A DNA stretch of 64,000 nt from Paraescarpia echinospica (taxonomy: Eukaryota > Annelida > Polychaeta > Sabellida > Siboglinidae), in contig CM034533.1 of the NCBI GenBank assembly GCA_020002185.1, positions 66,996,119-67,060,118 on the forward strand. The letters are read 5' to 3'. Under the pieces are notes generated by a model, which worked only from the letters and a program-made list of their open reading frames with translations, was not told the DNA's origin and did no database searches. Position 1 is the stretch's first letter. Each line of letters starts with the position of its first letter. This document shows positions 42,664 through 55,430 of the stretch, piece by piece. The position numbers and the translations under genes were made by a program.

Positions 42664-42990
42664 CTAGTAGTAGTAGTAGTAAAAGCTTTATTTAATGATG
42701 GTGACCATGTCACGTTATATCATGATTTTCAATGGGCCATCTCACACTACATTCTTACATCAACATTTACACAGCTTTTATAAAATATACAATTCACAAC
42801 AATAAAAATATAAATAATATAGAAAATTAAATAAATACAAATAAATTAAATAATAAATGATTAATATTACACTACAAATAAAATAACATCATGAATACAT
42901 TTACTAATTCTAGAAAGATTAAAGTTAATAATAACAGTCAATAAGATCAAGATGAAGGAATTAAAACAATTCATCATTTAAAATAAATAC

Positions 42991-44385
42991 TCATTCAGGC
43001 ATATCAATTGAAAAGTGCAAACAATTGTATACATCCTTCTTGAGAAATTTAAAAAAGACTGTTTTAAAGGTATCTACACTATTGGCATTCTGTATAGATT
43101 CCGGGATAGCGTCCCACAGTTTCGCACCCCTATAAACAAATGTGTGCTGGCCTATGGCCAGGTTGTACTTGTGAACACGAATGTTTGTGCAGCCGCGGGT
43201 GTGATGATCATGTACACTACTGTTTAATGCAAATAGGTCTATAAGGTAGGCCGGGGCTTGCCCATGCATGATATTATACATTACTATGGCAGTGAAGTAA
43301 CGTATGCGAACATCAATTGGCATCCATTCTAGAGAGCGAAATAGTGTCACTGTTGAAACTTGTCGCCGGTCTTTCACATTCAAAATTACACGTGCATACT
43401 GCTTCATCATCTTATGAACGTTCGTCAGCAAAACGTGTTCGCAACTACCCCATATGACGCAGCCGTAGTCAATCAACGGTTGTACCATCCCTGAGAAGTA
43501 CAGTTTCCTTGCACGTAGCGGCATTAAGCGTTTCACTTGGTTGAACAAATACAACCGGCTCCGCAGCTTGGAGCATAGCTTTGTCACATGTGCATTCCAA
43601 GTTAGGTTACTGTCGACGTATAAGCCAAGTAATTTGTGGGTCTGAACGGGTGTTACGATACAGTTGTTGCCATGTACGCAGAAGTTCGGACTTGCACGTT
43701 GTAATTTCTGCCTGGTGCCAAGTAGCATGCACTCTGTCTTATCGGCGTTTAGAATCATTCGATTTTCGTTTATCCAGTTGTACAGTGGTTTTGAGTGAGT
43801 TGTTAGTGACCGGTTTATGTCTGCAACACATTTGCCAGACGTATATAGTGTCGAGTCATCGGCATACATGTCAATCCGCGTGTTTGATACTTCGAGAATG
43901 GCATCGTTCATAAAAATAATAAAAAGCAAGGGTCCAAATATTGAGCCTTGCGGCACACCTATCGTTACCGGAAGAGGGTCTGACAACACACTGTCATATT
44001 TCACGCGTTGGTAGCGTTCGCTAAGATAAGATCGAAACCAGGCTAGCTCGTTTTCATGGCAACCATACAACTCCAGTTTGAGTAAAATCAGATCATGGTC
44101 AACCAAGTCAAAAGCCTTTCTCAGATCGAATAACACCATGCCACACAAGTTGGCTTTGTCAATGTTGCTCAGAAAATAGTCGGTCAGCTTAAGCAATAGA
44201 GTTTCACATGACCGATTCTCTATAAAGCCGGATTGCTCGTCTAGCAGTAATTTAAACTCTGTAAGATAGTCGTAGAAATGGTTATGCACGTGTCGTTCCA
44301 GAAGTTTAGACATAATTGGCAAGCCCGATATAGGTCTATAATTCATGACGTCGTTCCAGTCTCCGTTTTTGTACAGCTGGACCAC
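42991..44385 (-). CDS. LINE B reverse transcriptase, intact domain
   Basis: 464 open codons. RT blocks: NYRPISGLPIMSKLLE, motif A MVLFDLRKAFDLVDHDL, motif B GVPQGSIFGPLLFIIFMND, motif C DMYADDSTLY, motif E-like HKLLGLYVD, then the C-terminal ISESIQN-type tail (DAIPESIQNANSV). The YADD catalytic Asp pair is present. The domain is open although the upstream endonuclease is frameshifted and interrupted by LINE A, so the element is recent but dead. Confidence 0.85.
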   Translation of the reverse strand: MVQLYKNGDWNDVMNYRPISGLPIMSKLLERHVHNHFYDYLTEFKLLLDEQSGFIENRSCETLLLKLTDYFLSNIDKANLCGMVLFDLRKAFDLVDHDLILLKLELYGCHENELAWFRSYLSERYQRVKYDSVLSDPLPVTIGVPQGSIFGPLLFIIFMNDAILEVSNTRIDMYADDSTLYTSGKCVADINRSLTTHSKPLYNWINENRMILNADKTECMLLGTRQKLQRASPNFCVHGNNCIVTPVQTHKLLGLYVDSNLTWNAHVTKLCSKLRSRLYLFNQVKRLMPLRARKLYFSGMVQPLIDYGCVIWGSCEHVLLTNVHKMMKQYARVILNVKDRRQVSTVTLFRSLEWMPIDVRIRYFTAIVMYNIMHGQAPAYLIDLFALNSSVHDHHTRGCTNIRVHKYNLAIGQHTFVYRGAKLWDAIPESIQNANSVDTFKTVFFKFLKKDVYNCLHFSIDMPE

Positions 44386-45675
44386 TCTGGCCTTCTTCCA
44401 TGATCGTGGAAAGTGCGCCTTATTGATACTAGCATTGCAAATGTTGACTATGTGAGGTGCAATGATTTCAGCACTCAGTTTTATTAGTTTACAACTGATT
44501 CCATCCAGTCATGTTGCTTTTATCGCTGACATCTTTCGTAGCTGTTTAAGAACAAATTCAATCGTCATATTCGGCAATTTAAAAGACACATTTTCTGGTT
44601 TGCTTCGCCCGATAAATTACTAGTTTTGAGTAGTTCGACACAGTCGTTGTACCATATTTCGATGCAATGTTGGCAAAATGTTCGTTGAATTGATCAGCCA
44701 TCATTTTCGCGTGTGGGTGTGGCTGACTGTCGTTGTAGCCAAAGATGATTTGACGTGACTCCATATCACGCGTGGATTTGGTGTTTGTTGTGCCAGTGAT
44801 TTTATGTAGAGTCTCGCTTACCTTTTCGGATGTCAGGATTCACACGGTTCTTAGCACGTTTATACATCGCCAGAATGCGAGGGTCCCTTGAGTGTTTTGA
44901 GGCGTCGAACAGTCGATCTCTGGCCGCTATCAATTTAGCCAGATCGGCGTTAAACCAGGGAGGTTGCTTAACAGATTTGACACGCTTTACTATAATCGGC
45001 GCATGTTCATTCAACACAGAAATGTATATTTGTTCAAACAGGTCCAGTTTTACGTCAACATCGTCCGTCATGTTGATCAAAGACCATGGCGCATCAGCAA
45101 GTTTTTAAAATCACGGTAACAGATGGTTTTGTGCACGTTCGTCTTGGCAAAAGACCCATTATGTTTTCGAACGACTGTCACGGGGCAGTGATCTGAGAGA
45201 CCGATGGATACGACGGAAGATGTCAGTACGTTTTTACGGTTGTTTACGCACACATGGTCGATACACGATTTTGATTCCGGGCGTGTGACCTCGCATATAA
45301 GTTGGTCGAGTCCCAACATGATCAAGTTGTATAATGTGTAGTGTGTGCCTTTCATCAAGTCTATATTGACATCTCCTAACACAAAGACGTCCGTTGTCAG
45401 ACATAGCGCGTTTTCAATATTCGAGACAATTTCTCGGTCTGTTCGTATTATACTGTTAGGAGGTCAATAAATGAAACACACAAGGAAAGACATGCATCTA
45501 GGTGGCATAATTTCAATCCACAGCAATTCTATGCCGTCACATTCGAGGTCACGACGACGGACATACTTAAACGCTGTCGATACGTATGCCAGCAGTCCTC
45601 CGCCGCGCTTCCCGCTGCGCTCTCGTCTCTCAGGCTGATGAAAACCATCAATCGTAAGTCTCGCATCATGGTCAC
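44386..45675 (-). pseudogene. LINE B endonuclease C-terminal half and linker
   Basis: Pieces 45382-45077 (VLGDVNIDLM, IDHVCVN, GLSDHCPV), 45080-44802 and 44764-44579 show the APE-type endonuclease end and the linker to RT, including VKQPPWFNADL. Frame changes separate them. At 45675 the endonuclease is cut by LINE A. Confidence 0.8.
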
Positions 45676-45982
45676 TTGACGTAACAAGATTTTAACAAGA
45701 TTTAACAAGATTGCCATCCAGAGAATTAACTCTAGATGGCAGGTGGACAAGGAAGCCCTTTGGCTTATTGAGAGTCCAACCCTTTTATCTACATATATCC
45801 AGCCCTTCTGAGGTATGTGTCGATTTTATTTTTAAACATATTCACACTACTAGCACCCACACAATCATCAGATAATCTGTTCCATTCATTCAGTCCTTTG
45901 TGAAAATTAGAACTTTCTTATGTCTAATCTACACTGCTCCTTTACTAATGTAACTTCACGTCCTCTAGTCTTTCTATCTTTC

Positions 45983-48082
45983 TTAACTGAAAAAAAACAT
46001 ATTTCTATCAATATTTTCATAACCATTCAATATTTTAAACACTTCTATCTGATATCCTCTCAATCTCCTCGTCTCTGGTGTTGTTAAACCACATTCTTTT
46101 AGGCGTTTTTCATAATAAAGATTCCTCAGTTTTGGTATCATTTTAGTCGCTCTCCTCTGTACTCTTTCTAGCATATCTATGTCCTTCTTGTGGTATGGCC
46201 TCCACGCTTGTATAAAACATTCTACATGAGGCCTAACTATTGTTTTGTACAGCGGTATTATTAGTTCTTTTTCTTTATATGCTATATTTCGCCTAATCAA
46301 TCCAAGGATTTTATTTCCTTTTTAAGCTGCAATTCGACACTGCTCTGAAACCTTCACGTCAGCACTAATTGTCAGCCCTAAGTCTTTTTCTTTTACAGTA
46401 GTACTTAGTACAGTTCCCCCATTGTATATTCTACATATTCGTTCCCATGTCCTGTGTGAAGGCATTTACATTTCCCAAAATTGAACAACATTTGTCACTT
46501 TTTCAGACCATTTGATCAACCTGTCAAGATCATCTTGTAAATGCTGTCTATCTCCATCACTTTTAATCCTTCTAAACACTTTTGTATCATCTGCAAATTT
46601 CAACACCTTGCTAGTTATATCATCGTCCAAATCATTTATATATATTAAGAATAATATAGGCCCCAGTACTGATCCCTGTGGAACCCCACTCAAAACTGAT
46701 TTCCAGTTTGAAGCCTCCCCATCAACAACTACCCGTTGTCTTCTGTCAATCAGCCTTTTTCTATCCAGTTAATTATACCATTTCCTATGCAATGGGCCTT
46801 TAGTTTAAGCAGTAATGTTTGATGTGGCACTTTGTCGAAAGCTTTTTGAAAATATAAGTAGATGATATCTACTGGTGATCCATCATCTACCCACTTAGTG
46901 ATATCTTCCAAAAAACATAACATATGTGTTAAGCATGACCTCGCTTTTAGAAATCCATGTTGAGATGGGTTTATCAAGTTATGTTTAACAAGAAAATCCA
47001 CCATGTGATCTTTAATTAGTCTTTCTAATAATTTACAAATCACCGATGTTAAACTAACTGGTCTATAATTATTTGACTCGTTTCTCGAACCTTTTTTAAA
47101 TAACGGTATAACGTTTGCTTCTTTCCATTCTAAAGGAACCACCCCCTCTTCTAATTTCAGCTATAGCTTGGTTTAGTGTTTCTTTATAAATGTTGCAGTC
47201 TTCATCATTTTCAGTATGTCTATATGACTTCCACATCATTTGTTTATACTTAATTTTTCTAATGGCTTCTTTCGATAAGTGTTTCTTTTTGGACCGTTCC
47301 CCGTGTTTTTAAGGGAACTATTTTGACGATGATGCATTCAATTTCACTCTTTAAGATATTTCAGCATTCTGTTGCTGTCTTATTCTTCAGTGTGTTATTC
47401 CAGTCTATCTTTGCTAAATATTTCCTTATGTCCTTATATTTTCCTTTGTGGAAATTTCTCCTGTTCTGCTTTTTAGTATTCCTTTCTTATTTTATTTTGA
47501 TGGTAAAATGTATCTGGTTGTGATCGCTATTCCCCAGTGGCTCACATATCCTGACATTGTCAACTAATTCATTCTGTGAGGACAAAACTATGTCTAACAC
47601 ATTCTCTCCCATGGTTGGTTCTAGCACATGTTGAGAAAGGAAACTATATTGTACTAAAACTAAAAACTTGTGGTCCTCAATATCCATACTCTGTAGAGAT
47701 TTCCATTTTATATGCCATGGTTAAAATCCCCCATAATAACACAGTCCCGTTTGCTCACTTCCCTTATAGCGTTTTGTATTTTTTTATTCTCTTCTATGCT
47801 TATGTTTGGACTTCGATAAACTAATTCAACCGTTAACGTTGAGTTTCCTGTAACTATGTTACACCAAACAGCTTCTTCGCAATCTCCTTCTCTGTCTAAA
47901 TTTATTTCATAAGCCTGGTTAGATTCTTTAATATATAAAATAACTCCACCTCCCTTTCTTCCTATTCTATCTTTCCTAAACATTACATATCCTGTCAGTC
48001 CCAATTCGGCATCTGATATATCGGTGGTTGCCCATGATTCGGTTATACCAATTATGTGAGGGTCAATATCTTCTACCATCAT
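45983..48082 (-). pseudogene. LINE A ORF2 endonuclease-reverse transcriptase, frameshifted
   Basis: Endonuclease: IIGITESWATTD, RKGGGVILYIKES, VYRSPN, VIMGDFNH, SDHNQIHFTI. RT: NYRPVSLTSVICKLLERL, VPHQTLLLKLKAHCIGNG, GVPQGSVLGPILFLIYIND, FADDTKVF, then the CR1 tail. The segment between the endonuclease and RT (about 47150-47490) is shortened relative to copy 1: the stretch around KSPGVDGIPPKLLLE is missing. Several frame changes. Catalytic residues are visible. Confidence 0.85.
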
Positions 48083-48227
48083 TTTTTTAGTATACTCCTA
48101 GCATTTAAACAAACACATTTATATCCAGCTTCAGAACAGTTTTATAGACTGTTCTTTGCTGAATTAGTTTTGCTGTTTTTATGTATGCCTCCAGTTTCAG
48201 GCTTCTCTGCGAGTCCCCCCAGCGAAT

Positions 48228-49545
48228 TTAATTTAAATAGATGCAACCTGTCCCACTGTCAACATATCTCAGCAGATTCTCTTAGAATACTGCTGCCCCC
48301 TTTCCACTTAGATGGAGGCCATCTCTCATGTACATATCTTCTCTCCCAACAAAGTACCCCCATAAATCTATGAATCCCACGCCCTCTTCTTCACACATCT
48401 GCTCAAGTAGTGCGTTGATCGCCATCCTCTTACAGTTTCTGTATGTTGCCCCCCTTCATCCCATTACTGGCAAAATTCCTGAGAGAACAACCTGTTCCAC
48501 TCTTGTCTTCTTTAGCTTCCTCACTAGATGTCTGTACTTCTGAACTATCCCAGTTGTTCCCTCCTTGTCTGCATTGTTTGTCCATACGTGTACTAGTATA
48601 GACCCTCTCTTACCATGTCCCAATACCTTCTCTACCCTTTCGGTCATATGCTCTATCCTAGCCCCCGGTAGACATACAACAACGTCCTTCCCCTCGCATA
48701 TAGTCTTGTCTGTTTTTGTCAGAATTAAATCGCCCATAAACACTCTCTCTTTTCTCCTTGCCCCCTCAATCACTGCCTCGGAGTAGCTCCTCCGGTTTGA
48801 ATATGTCTGGTTGTTATCTTTTCGTCTTGCCGCCTTCTCTCCTGTCACATTCTCTTCCATTCCCTTCTTTCCTGTCGCGTTTTCTCTTGTCCCCTTTCCT
48901 CCTGTCTTCTTCTCTTCTTCTTTCGTCCCTTCATCTTTCCTCCCATCGCATTTTCTTCTCTCCTCTCCCGTCCCTTTTCCCCGGCTACCTCCTTCACTAC
49001 GGTCACTTTCTCCACTGTCACCTTCACGCCTGTTACGTTTTCAGTTTTTTGCTGAACACTCTGTCTTCTTCCATCAGTCTTCTGTCTCACTGTCTTACCA
49101 ACTGCCTCTGTGGTATCTACCTCTTCACCACCTGTATCGCTGTCGCGTCTCTCCTCGTTCTCTGCAATCTGACTACCTGTTGATCTATCCCCACTGACCC
49201 GTTTTCTTTTCCTCTGCCGAACACTTTTCCTCCGTCCCTCTGTCTTCTCAATTTCTTGTTCCTTCACGCCGGTCACCTTCCCTCCTCTCAGTCTCCTTTC
49301 TTCAGTCTCCGTGTCATAACTCTGCTCCTTCTGTGTTGTAGAATTCTCAACTCTCTCCGCGTCATCCCCCTCTGCTCCATATATTTCTATGTTGAGTCTC
49401 ACCTCCATCTCTTTCACTATATCCGTCAACTTACACACCTCCTTCATCAGACATTCCACCCTCAAACACCCCATACACCGAAAGGTGAATCCGTCATCTT
49501 TGGTATCTGCCCATGATTTTGGACAGCCAGACAGCGCAAAATAAT
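48228..49545 (-). pseudogene. LINE A ORF1: zinc finger plus SGNH-esterase-like domain
   Basis: N-terminus has a PHD-like finger (SGCPKSW, FTFRCMGCLRVEC), then a long Arg/Lys/Glu-rich nucleic-acid-binding middle, then an esterase-like domain: VVVCLPGARIEHMTERVEK, LVHVWTNNAD, VEQVVLSGILPVMG and DLWGYFVG...MRDGLHLSG. This architecture is diagnostic for CR1/L2-group ORF1 proteins, which bind element RNA. A frame change lies near 48850, and TGA (about 48460) and TAA (about 48270) occur near the C-terminus. Confidence 0.8.
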
Positions 49546-50076
49546 TCTGTGTACAATTTACACCAGATTGTTTAGGTTATAGTTAGTTATATTTGTTAAT
49601 ACACAGTGACACACCGTGCCTTACCTAGTTACGATGTCGATGACATTGTATTCAAGTTAGGCTTAGATACAAGGTAGTCTTTACATAGAATGTTTCCTGT
49701 GTAGTAATATACACTTTAGAAGGTTGTTATTTCAGATTTTAATTACTCATATAACTACATCGATTATTTCAAACAACGCTATTCTATCGTCGTTCACGTT
49801 ACGTTAACTTCGCCAGTGACCTACTTTGTAAACAACGTTCCGATGATATTAACGTCCCCTATTATCGCTCGCAAATCGCCTACTTTTAATCTACCCTAGA
49901 TTACTCCCTCTAGCTAACTTTTAACAAAAAAATATTGCTTAATATATATGTATAATTACGTTATGTATGCTATACACTCAATAATATCACTTATTTTGAT
50001 CAAATACCCTGATATTTTCGCAAGTTTGCTGCACCAAATTCAAACCAATTCACCACCGGAAGTTCCCCTCTGTTGA

Positions 50077-50631
50077 TCTAGGAAGGAAGGTTTCGGATAT
50101 GCCAAGGATATCCATCGGACGGGGATCCACCTGAAGAACACCTTTCTGTTCATGCATTTTATTTGACACATGATTTATGTTCCAGCTAGCTATTCGTATG
50201 CCTTTTCTATTTAATCCGAATCCCGTTGTCTTTGCATTTGCGACGTTTCCGTTTACTGTATGCACGCCTTTGTTACCAAATAATGGCATCACACCGGTGA
50301 CAAGTATACTGTTGTTGAATTCATTACCGTCGGAAGGTCGCTTCAATTGGCAATTAACCAGCTGTGCAGCCGGTGACGATGGTCCGTCTTGCGATGTCGT
50401 CCAGATGTCCACCGCGATGATCATCGGTGGAAAGGCAACCAAGACGAACACGGCCGTCGCGCCTGGGTGACTCAGGGGCTGGCGACACTTGGCATCGTTG
50501 CAATGGAGATGTGATGCCTTACGCATCCTTCCGTGACAGAATGCGAATTGTCTCGTCCGAATTCGGTGTTGCGTCAGGTCGATCGGCATTGACACACAAT
50601 GGACCGTATTGAGTGCGGCCGGCTTAGACAC
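50077..50631 (-). pseudogene. LINE B ORF2 5' part (endonuclease N-terminus)
   Basis: A Cys/His-containing leader (HLHCNDAKCRQPL), then GIRIASWNINHVSNKMHEQK and MDILGISETFLPRS, the first APE endonuclease blocks with the catalytic Asn and Glu. It is cut after codon Arg-Ser by LINE A. A likely Met start is near 50589. 50632-51013 holds nothing recognised. Confidence 0.8.
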
Positions 50632-51015
50632 GCCTCATCAGTCACAAGAATGCAGGCACGCCCGTGCGAACAGCTGGTGCTGGACAAACAGCGAGTCCTC
50701 GTGGGCGACAATGGAGCGTTTACAATAAAACTATATAACTTTTATAATTTAACTTAACCACAGTCGGCCGTAGCCAATAAAGCTTGTTTTGAAGTTGTAT
50801 GTTTTGTTTACTATTTGAACATGCTGCTGTGTCGTACCTTCCAAACTGCAAACGCTGTTCCGGACTTACTAAACACAATATGGCAGGCGGTATACCTTCA
50901 ACATAGTACAGTCTTAAGAACACTATATTAATTAATAAATGAACAACTAGGAACATACTGCCTCCTTTTAGTACCACTTGACGGAGTGATCGCCAACGTC
51001 CTCCGTGCTCATGTA

Positions 51016-54000
51016 GGGGAAGTGCACCGATATTGAACCCCCTAACTTCCGAGCCCTCTTTCTCCATTCCTGTATATGATATCGAGGACTATTAAGGATC
51101 AGGCCACGAGTTACTACAAGCTGTGTGTGCAAGCGGGAAATAGAGTCAATGCATTTGTTATTTTTTCCACAAAATACAAAAAAAGTTTTTTTTTGTAATT
51201 GGTCCAATTTGAGTAACGGGTGACATATATTGGACTACAGTGGTCCTGATGTTGGACCAGGTGGTCCAATATAGGTGCTCCTGGTTCAATATACGTCATC
51301 TGTCTATTCTTGATGCTTTGAAAGAAACCAAGGTTCAGCACCCACTTCAGACTTATAAGAAGATAGTCGCTTAATGCATAAATCACGAAAACTACGGCGT
51401 TCCAGTGAGCATACAAATGACATGTGACGACTAAGCGCCAAATAGATTTGACACCATTTAATTCTGAACTGAGAACAAACAATTATATTTTGTCACAAAT
51501 AGAAGAATACGCCAACGAAGTGATTGTCGTGATAGAATCTGTCACGGATAAACGAACAAACCAACGAAATAATTGTCAGTAGAGTGTCCAATAATGGCAA
51601 AAAGATACCAGTCAGTAATTGATGGTCTCTGATCACCAAATTAGGAATACGATCTTTTACTGACACATGTCACATCGATAGTTATAGGGCAGGCCTCCAG
51701 CACAACTCATATGTATCCATATCCCACAGTGTACACATTTCACCATGATTTATTTTCGCTCTTCGTCACAAAGTACACAGTACCAAGACTCGTTGTCACA
51801 TTGACCGCTTTTTCGTTTTGGCTGGCAGGAGAAAGCTGCCGTTTTTGTCTTTTTCCTATCTTAATTGGATATGTTGTCTTTCTATTTATGTTGCCAACTG
51901 CTGAGTTATGCCTACTTTTGTGCCTTTTGACTTTTGTTGTTAAAGTTTTTTTATAGGGACTGGAGGTTATGATTTCCGACTTGGTGGTTCTTCTCTTGGC
52001 CCTAGAAATCGCTGGTTTTGGGATGGAAGACAGCATTGCAGGAGTGACGACCTTTCTACCCAGCTCTGGTTGATCAGTCAGCTGCTCCATGATTGGGACT
52101 AATGCTTCATAATGACCAGCATCTTCACTCATATTTAGGCATCGATGCTATTCTGTCCTCGATAGATGCGTAACACAGTCTCTAAGGTAGATCTGCGTTC
52201 ACCATCCTCTCATCAATGTTTTCATAAAGGCCAAAGTTGTCTAGCATATGTGCAATCATGTTGGATCGTAGCGCATCAGTCATTTCTCGTATTCTCATTC
52301 GTAGGTCCTTTAAATTGCCATCGTTGTCTCTTTCTGCATGCTGCATATCGAGAGCTTGACAAATAACAACGGCTCGGAAGAAACAACACCCATCTGCATT
52401 GGTTGCTACACACCTGAAACCACTCTGTCTGCTGCTTGTGGATGGGCATGGATCATTGGACTGTTGCTCAGTCGTGTACAGGCTTTGGTTGTTGGATTGT
52501 TGCTCGCTGGTAGACGGGCTTGGGTCATTAGACTATTGTTGCTCATTCGTGGACAGGCTAGGTTTGTTAGACTGTTGATCGCTCATGGATGAGCATGGGT
52601 TGGTTGTGACATGCCTGAAACTATTCTGCTGGTGCTTATGGGTGAGCTCAGCTCATTGAGCTGTTGCTTGTTTGTGGCCGGACATGGATCATTGGACTGT
52701 CGGTCGCACGTGGACAGGCTTCGGTTGTTGGACTGTTGCTTGCTCGCGGACGTGTTTGTTGTATTTGACGAGTTGTCATTCCGCATAGTGGCATCTCTGG
52801 CAGAATTCGATGGGACATCTATACCAGTTTCCGAATAGGACAACTCGAACCTTCCAAGCGCGGCGAAATCGGCATCAGTCCATATGTTCCGATCACAAGG
52901 CCAAATACCTGTGCACTTGAAACCACTGGCAGCAGTTGCCATGGAAGCAGAGCGTATGTATGCCCTTCCGAAGATGCGGCAGACTGAGAAGATGGTGACT
53001 GTAGTGTTTTGGTCCTCAACCAAGCGTCACATTCCTCATTGTAATAGGTCATCAGAGGTTTATAGAAAACCCGATCAAGGGGTTGGAACGGTGCGTTGTG
53101 TGTGGAGGAAGAGATAATATGACGACTCCATGGTCCCGGTCGTATTGGATTGCTTCAGTATTTTTCGTGTGTGACGAATGGCCGTCAAGAATCAACAGAA
53201 AATGTTTGTCTTTGCTGCAGCCAATATGAGATACAAAGTGCTTCAGCCAGACAACGAAGAGTTCCTTGTTCATCCAGCCTGATTCATTATTCACCATGAT
53301 GCTTCCAGGTGGGGCGCCTTCCTTCAGTGATTCTATCATGCGTTTACGCCTGAAAATTATCATTGGTGGAACATAGTTCCCCCTGCACTCATGCAACACA
53401 CCACTGTTGTAGTAAAGCCTCTCACCACTAGTAAGAGATCCGATTTGCTTTTTCCCTCTTTTTCCAAAGACCCAGCCAGGCTTCTGCACAATTGTTATAC
53501 CCGATTCATCCATGTTAAAGATGTTAGTAGCATCGAATCCGTACGTGTCAACCAATGTTTCTAGTTTATCGTAGAACTCATACACACTCTCACAATTGAA
53601 CCCTTTAGCTCTCGTAATAGATGTTGCTTCGGTTTGACGGAGGGAGAGTTCAGGGTGTCTCCTCATAAAATCACGGTACCAATGTCTGCTAGCTGCTTGT
53701 TTTTCAGTGTTGAAGCAATGCCTTATCCCATTCGCTTCAGCCAACTGATATGCCATATCCATCAAATCTTTCCTGGTCATACCAATCAGCATATTCTCCA
53801 GTTCTAAAACATGCTCCACTAGCATGTTCGCCAACTCTGGCGGCAGAGTGCAAGGGCAACCAAAATACTTTCTTGGACCATTAGCAATTTTGTTTTTGTT
53901 GTTTGTAGGTGCCGCTTCAGGGTAGCCTTTGGAATCCCGTAGGTCCTGCTAGTTGCGTTGAGGCCGGCGTCTCCATTTCTGAATTACATGACCGCTCTAT

Positions 54001-54838
54001 CCAGTTCCTTCCAATCAAAGTTTGGTATATGTGGTGAGATTTCGCTAACAAAATGTTGCCAAGGTAATGCAATTATTGACCATTGATGAAAAATGTAAGA
54101 GGCAGTTTCACATTCTTGCTTGTCTGTGAAAATAATAGTCATGCCTATCAAACTTTAAGCAACGTGTGATGATTATATAATAAATAAATAATGAGGCGTT
54201 TTGAAGAAACACATATTATGAGTTTTTTTATTTTCCCGCATAATCCAACAAAACTGTCTAACAAATTGAATATTTCATAAATTAGTATACCCCGTGTTTA
54301 AAAATGTAGGCCTCCCCTGTTACTCAACAAGGCCCCAAGCCATAAGTAGGAGTCTAATATATACATGCAAAAACTTCAATATGACACATTTTCATATCTC
54401 ATATGTGTGGGGATGGTACGTATAGTGGACCACGGGTGTCTTATATTGGACCAGTGGTCCAACATAGGGCACCCCGTCTGGTCCAATATCAGTCGAAGGC
54501 ATAATTAACTTCTTCGATGTGAATCTCGGAAACTGTACAATTTTCCGTCTTCATTTCTCTCATGCATGCTATATAGACCTCCTACGACACTCTATTGTAA
54601 TCGTGTACAATCTACTCTATACCAGGCTTTGTATAACGCCTTCAAAGTTGGTTACATATTACAACGATATGGATAAAATACATTTTTATTACCTTTTGCG
54701 CGTCTCCGCACTGGCCGCCATTTTTCGCTCTGCGTATAGATTGTATGTTGTGTGAAGCATCCGCCGGGCGTCACTGCGATCTAATTACTATATATAGGAC
54801 GTAGAACGGACGGTGGTCCAATTTCGGTGTATTTCCCC
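51016..54838 (-). mobile_element. Pogo-like (Tigger/Jerky-type) DNA transposon, 3.8 kb
   Basis: Ends GGGGAAGTGCACCGA and, inverted, GGGGAAATACACCGA, each flanked by TA (51014-51015, 54839-54840). Subterminal regions (51200-51290, 54420-54500) contain palindromic TTGGACCAGTGGTCCAA-type motifs on both sides. A single broken transposase gene lies inside. TA target and GGGG ends fit the pogo branch of Tc1/mariner. Confidence 0.8.
51740..53880 (-). pseudogene. Pogo-like transposase (CENPB-type HTH plus DDE)
   Basis: N-terminus has the CENPB-like HTH (LTPE-like ELANMLVEHVLELE, NGIRHCFNTEKQAASRHWYR, RRHPELSLRQTEATSITRA). The catalytic core has NMDESGI (first Asp), GSLTSGERL and LLILDGHSSHT (second Asp). 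A frame change near 53080 falls just before the third Asp block (PHTTH...). Another near 53013 precedes RSASMATAASGFKCTGIWPC. A Ser/Asn-rich tail and KRRTTKSEIITSSPYKK at 51985-52050 close the protein. Binds the element ends and moves it by cut and paste; dead here. Confidence 0.85.
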
Positions 54839-54929
54839 TATGTGTTCAACATGACTCTCCAGCTGTCGTTGTTCTGATGTAATCGGTGCAAACAACAAGA
54901 GTATGTAACTCATGTAGCAACACGTACCC

Positions 54930-55163
54930 ATGGTTGCACACTAAGATGGGCAGGGCTTGTAGAGAAAATGGGAGAAGAACGGATGGCAAAGAGAGCAGAT
55001 GCACAGAGATTGGACGGGAAAAGGAGGCGAGGAAGAACTAGACTGCGATGGGAAGACTATGGAAAAAGAGATTTTGAAGGAATGGGAGAAGGGTGGAAAA
55101 CGAGAGCGAACGATCTGGTGGAGAGAGCTGTGCAGGATCAGCGAGATAAAAAAAATCAGACAT
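54930..55163 (+). mobile_element. LINE reverse transcriptase C-terminal fragment
   Basis: LRWAGLVEKMGEERMAKRA, then RRRGRTRLRWEDYGKRDFE and GWKTRANDL match the extreme C-terminal tail of many non-LTR polymerases. Only this tail is present, joined to X at about 55163. The parent family is not determined. Confidence 0.6.
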
Positions 55164-55209
55164 CGAGCATCGGAATCGAGGCTAGTTTCACCCCCTGTCA
55201 GACATGGGT

Positions 55210-55430
55210 ATATGAGGAATTCAAATTCATGTTTGTGGAGAGCCTCAATGTAGATATTTGGGAGGGGGTGCAAATCGAGGTTTTTGAAGAGCCTGAAGAT
55301 GGAGTTATTTTGGCGAGCCTCAATGGATGTGCAAATTGTGATGTCGGAGAGCCTTAATGTGGCTGTTCTGGCGAGCCTCAAGAGGGGGAGTGCAAATCGA
55401 AGTTTTGGAGAGCCTCAACCCACCAAATAT
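55210..55430. repeat. X minisatellite, copy 2
   Basis: Reverse-complement counterpart of 16535-16735, with GAGAGCCTCAA and GCGAGCCTCAA units. Confidence 0.7.

Larger units (their letters stand above)
45680..50072 (-). mobile_element. CR1-like LINE family A, full-length copy (4.4 kb) nested in LINE B
   Basis: 3' tail of TGTTAAATCT-type repeats at 45680-45708, 5' end at about 50072, flanked by TTGA at 45676-45679 and 50073-50076. It contains both ORFs. The 5' UTR is about 50072-49546 and holds nothing else recognisable. It shares its tail and RT with the truncated copy at 322-2707. Confidence 0.85.
42664..50631 (-). mobile_element. LINE B (CR1/Jockey-group), split by LINE A
   Basis: 3' end at about 42664 with a (CTA)n tail and AATAAA on the minus strand. 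RT and endonuclease run up to 45675, then continue at 50077-50631 beyond the nested LINE A. Removing 45680-50072 and one TTGA rejoins the endonuclease frame (…SETFLPRS directly to SDHDARLTIDGF…), proving the nesting. Confidence 0.85.

Noticed and set aside
48758..49197. Pro/Ser/Leu-rich plus-strand ORFs
   Set aside because: Antisense of the Arg/Glu/Lys-rich middle of LINE A ORF1.
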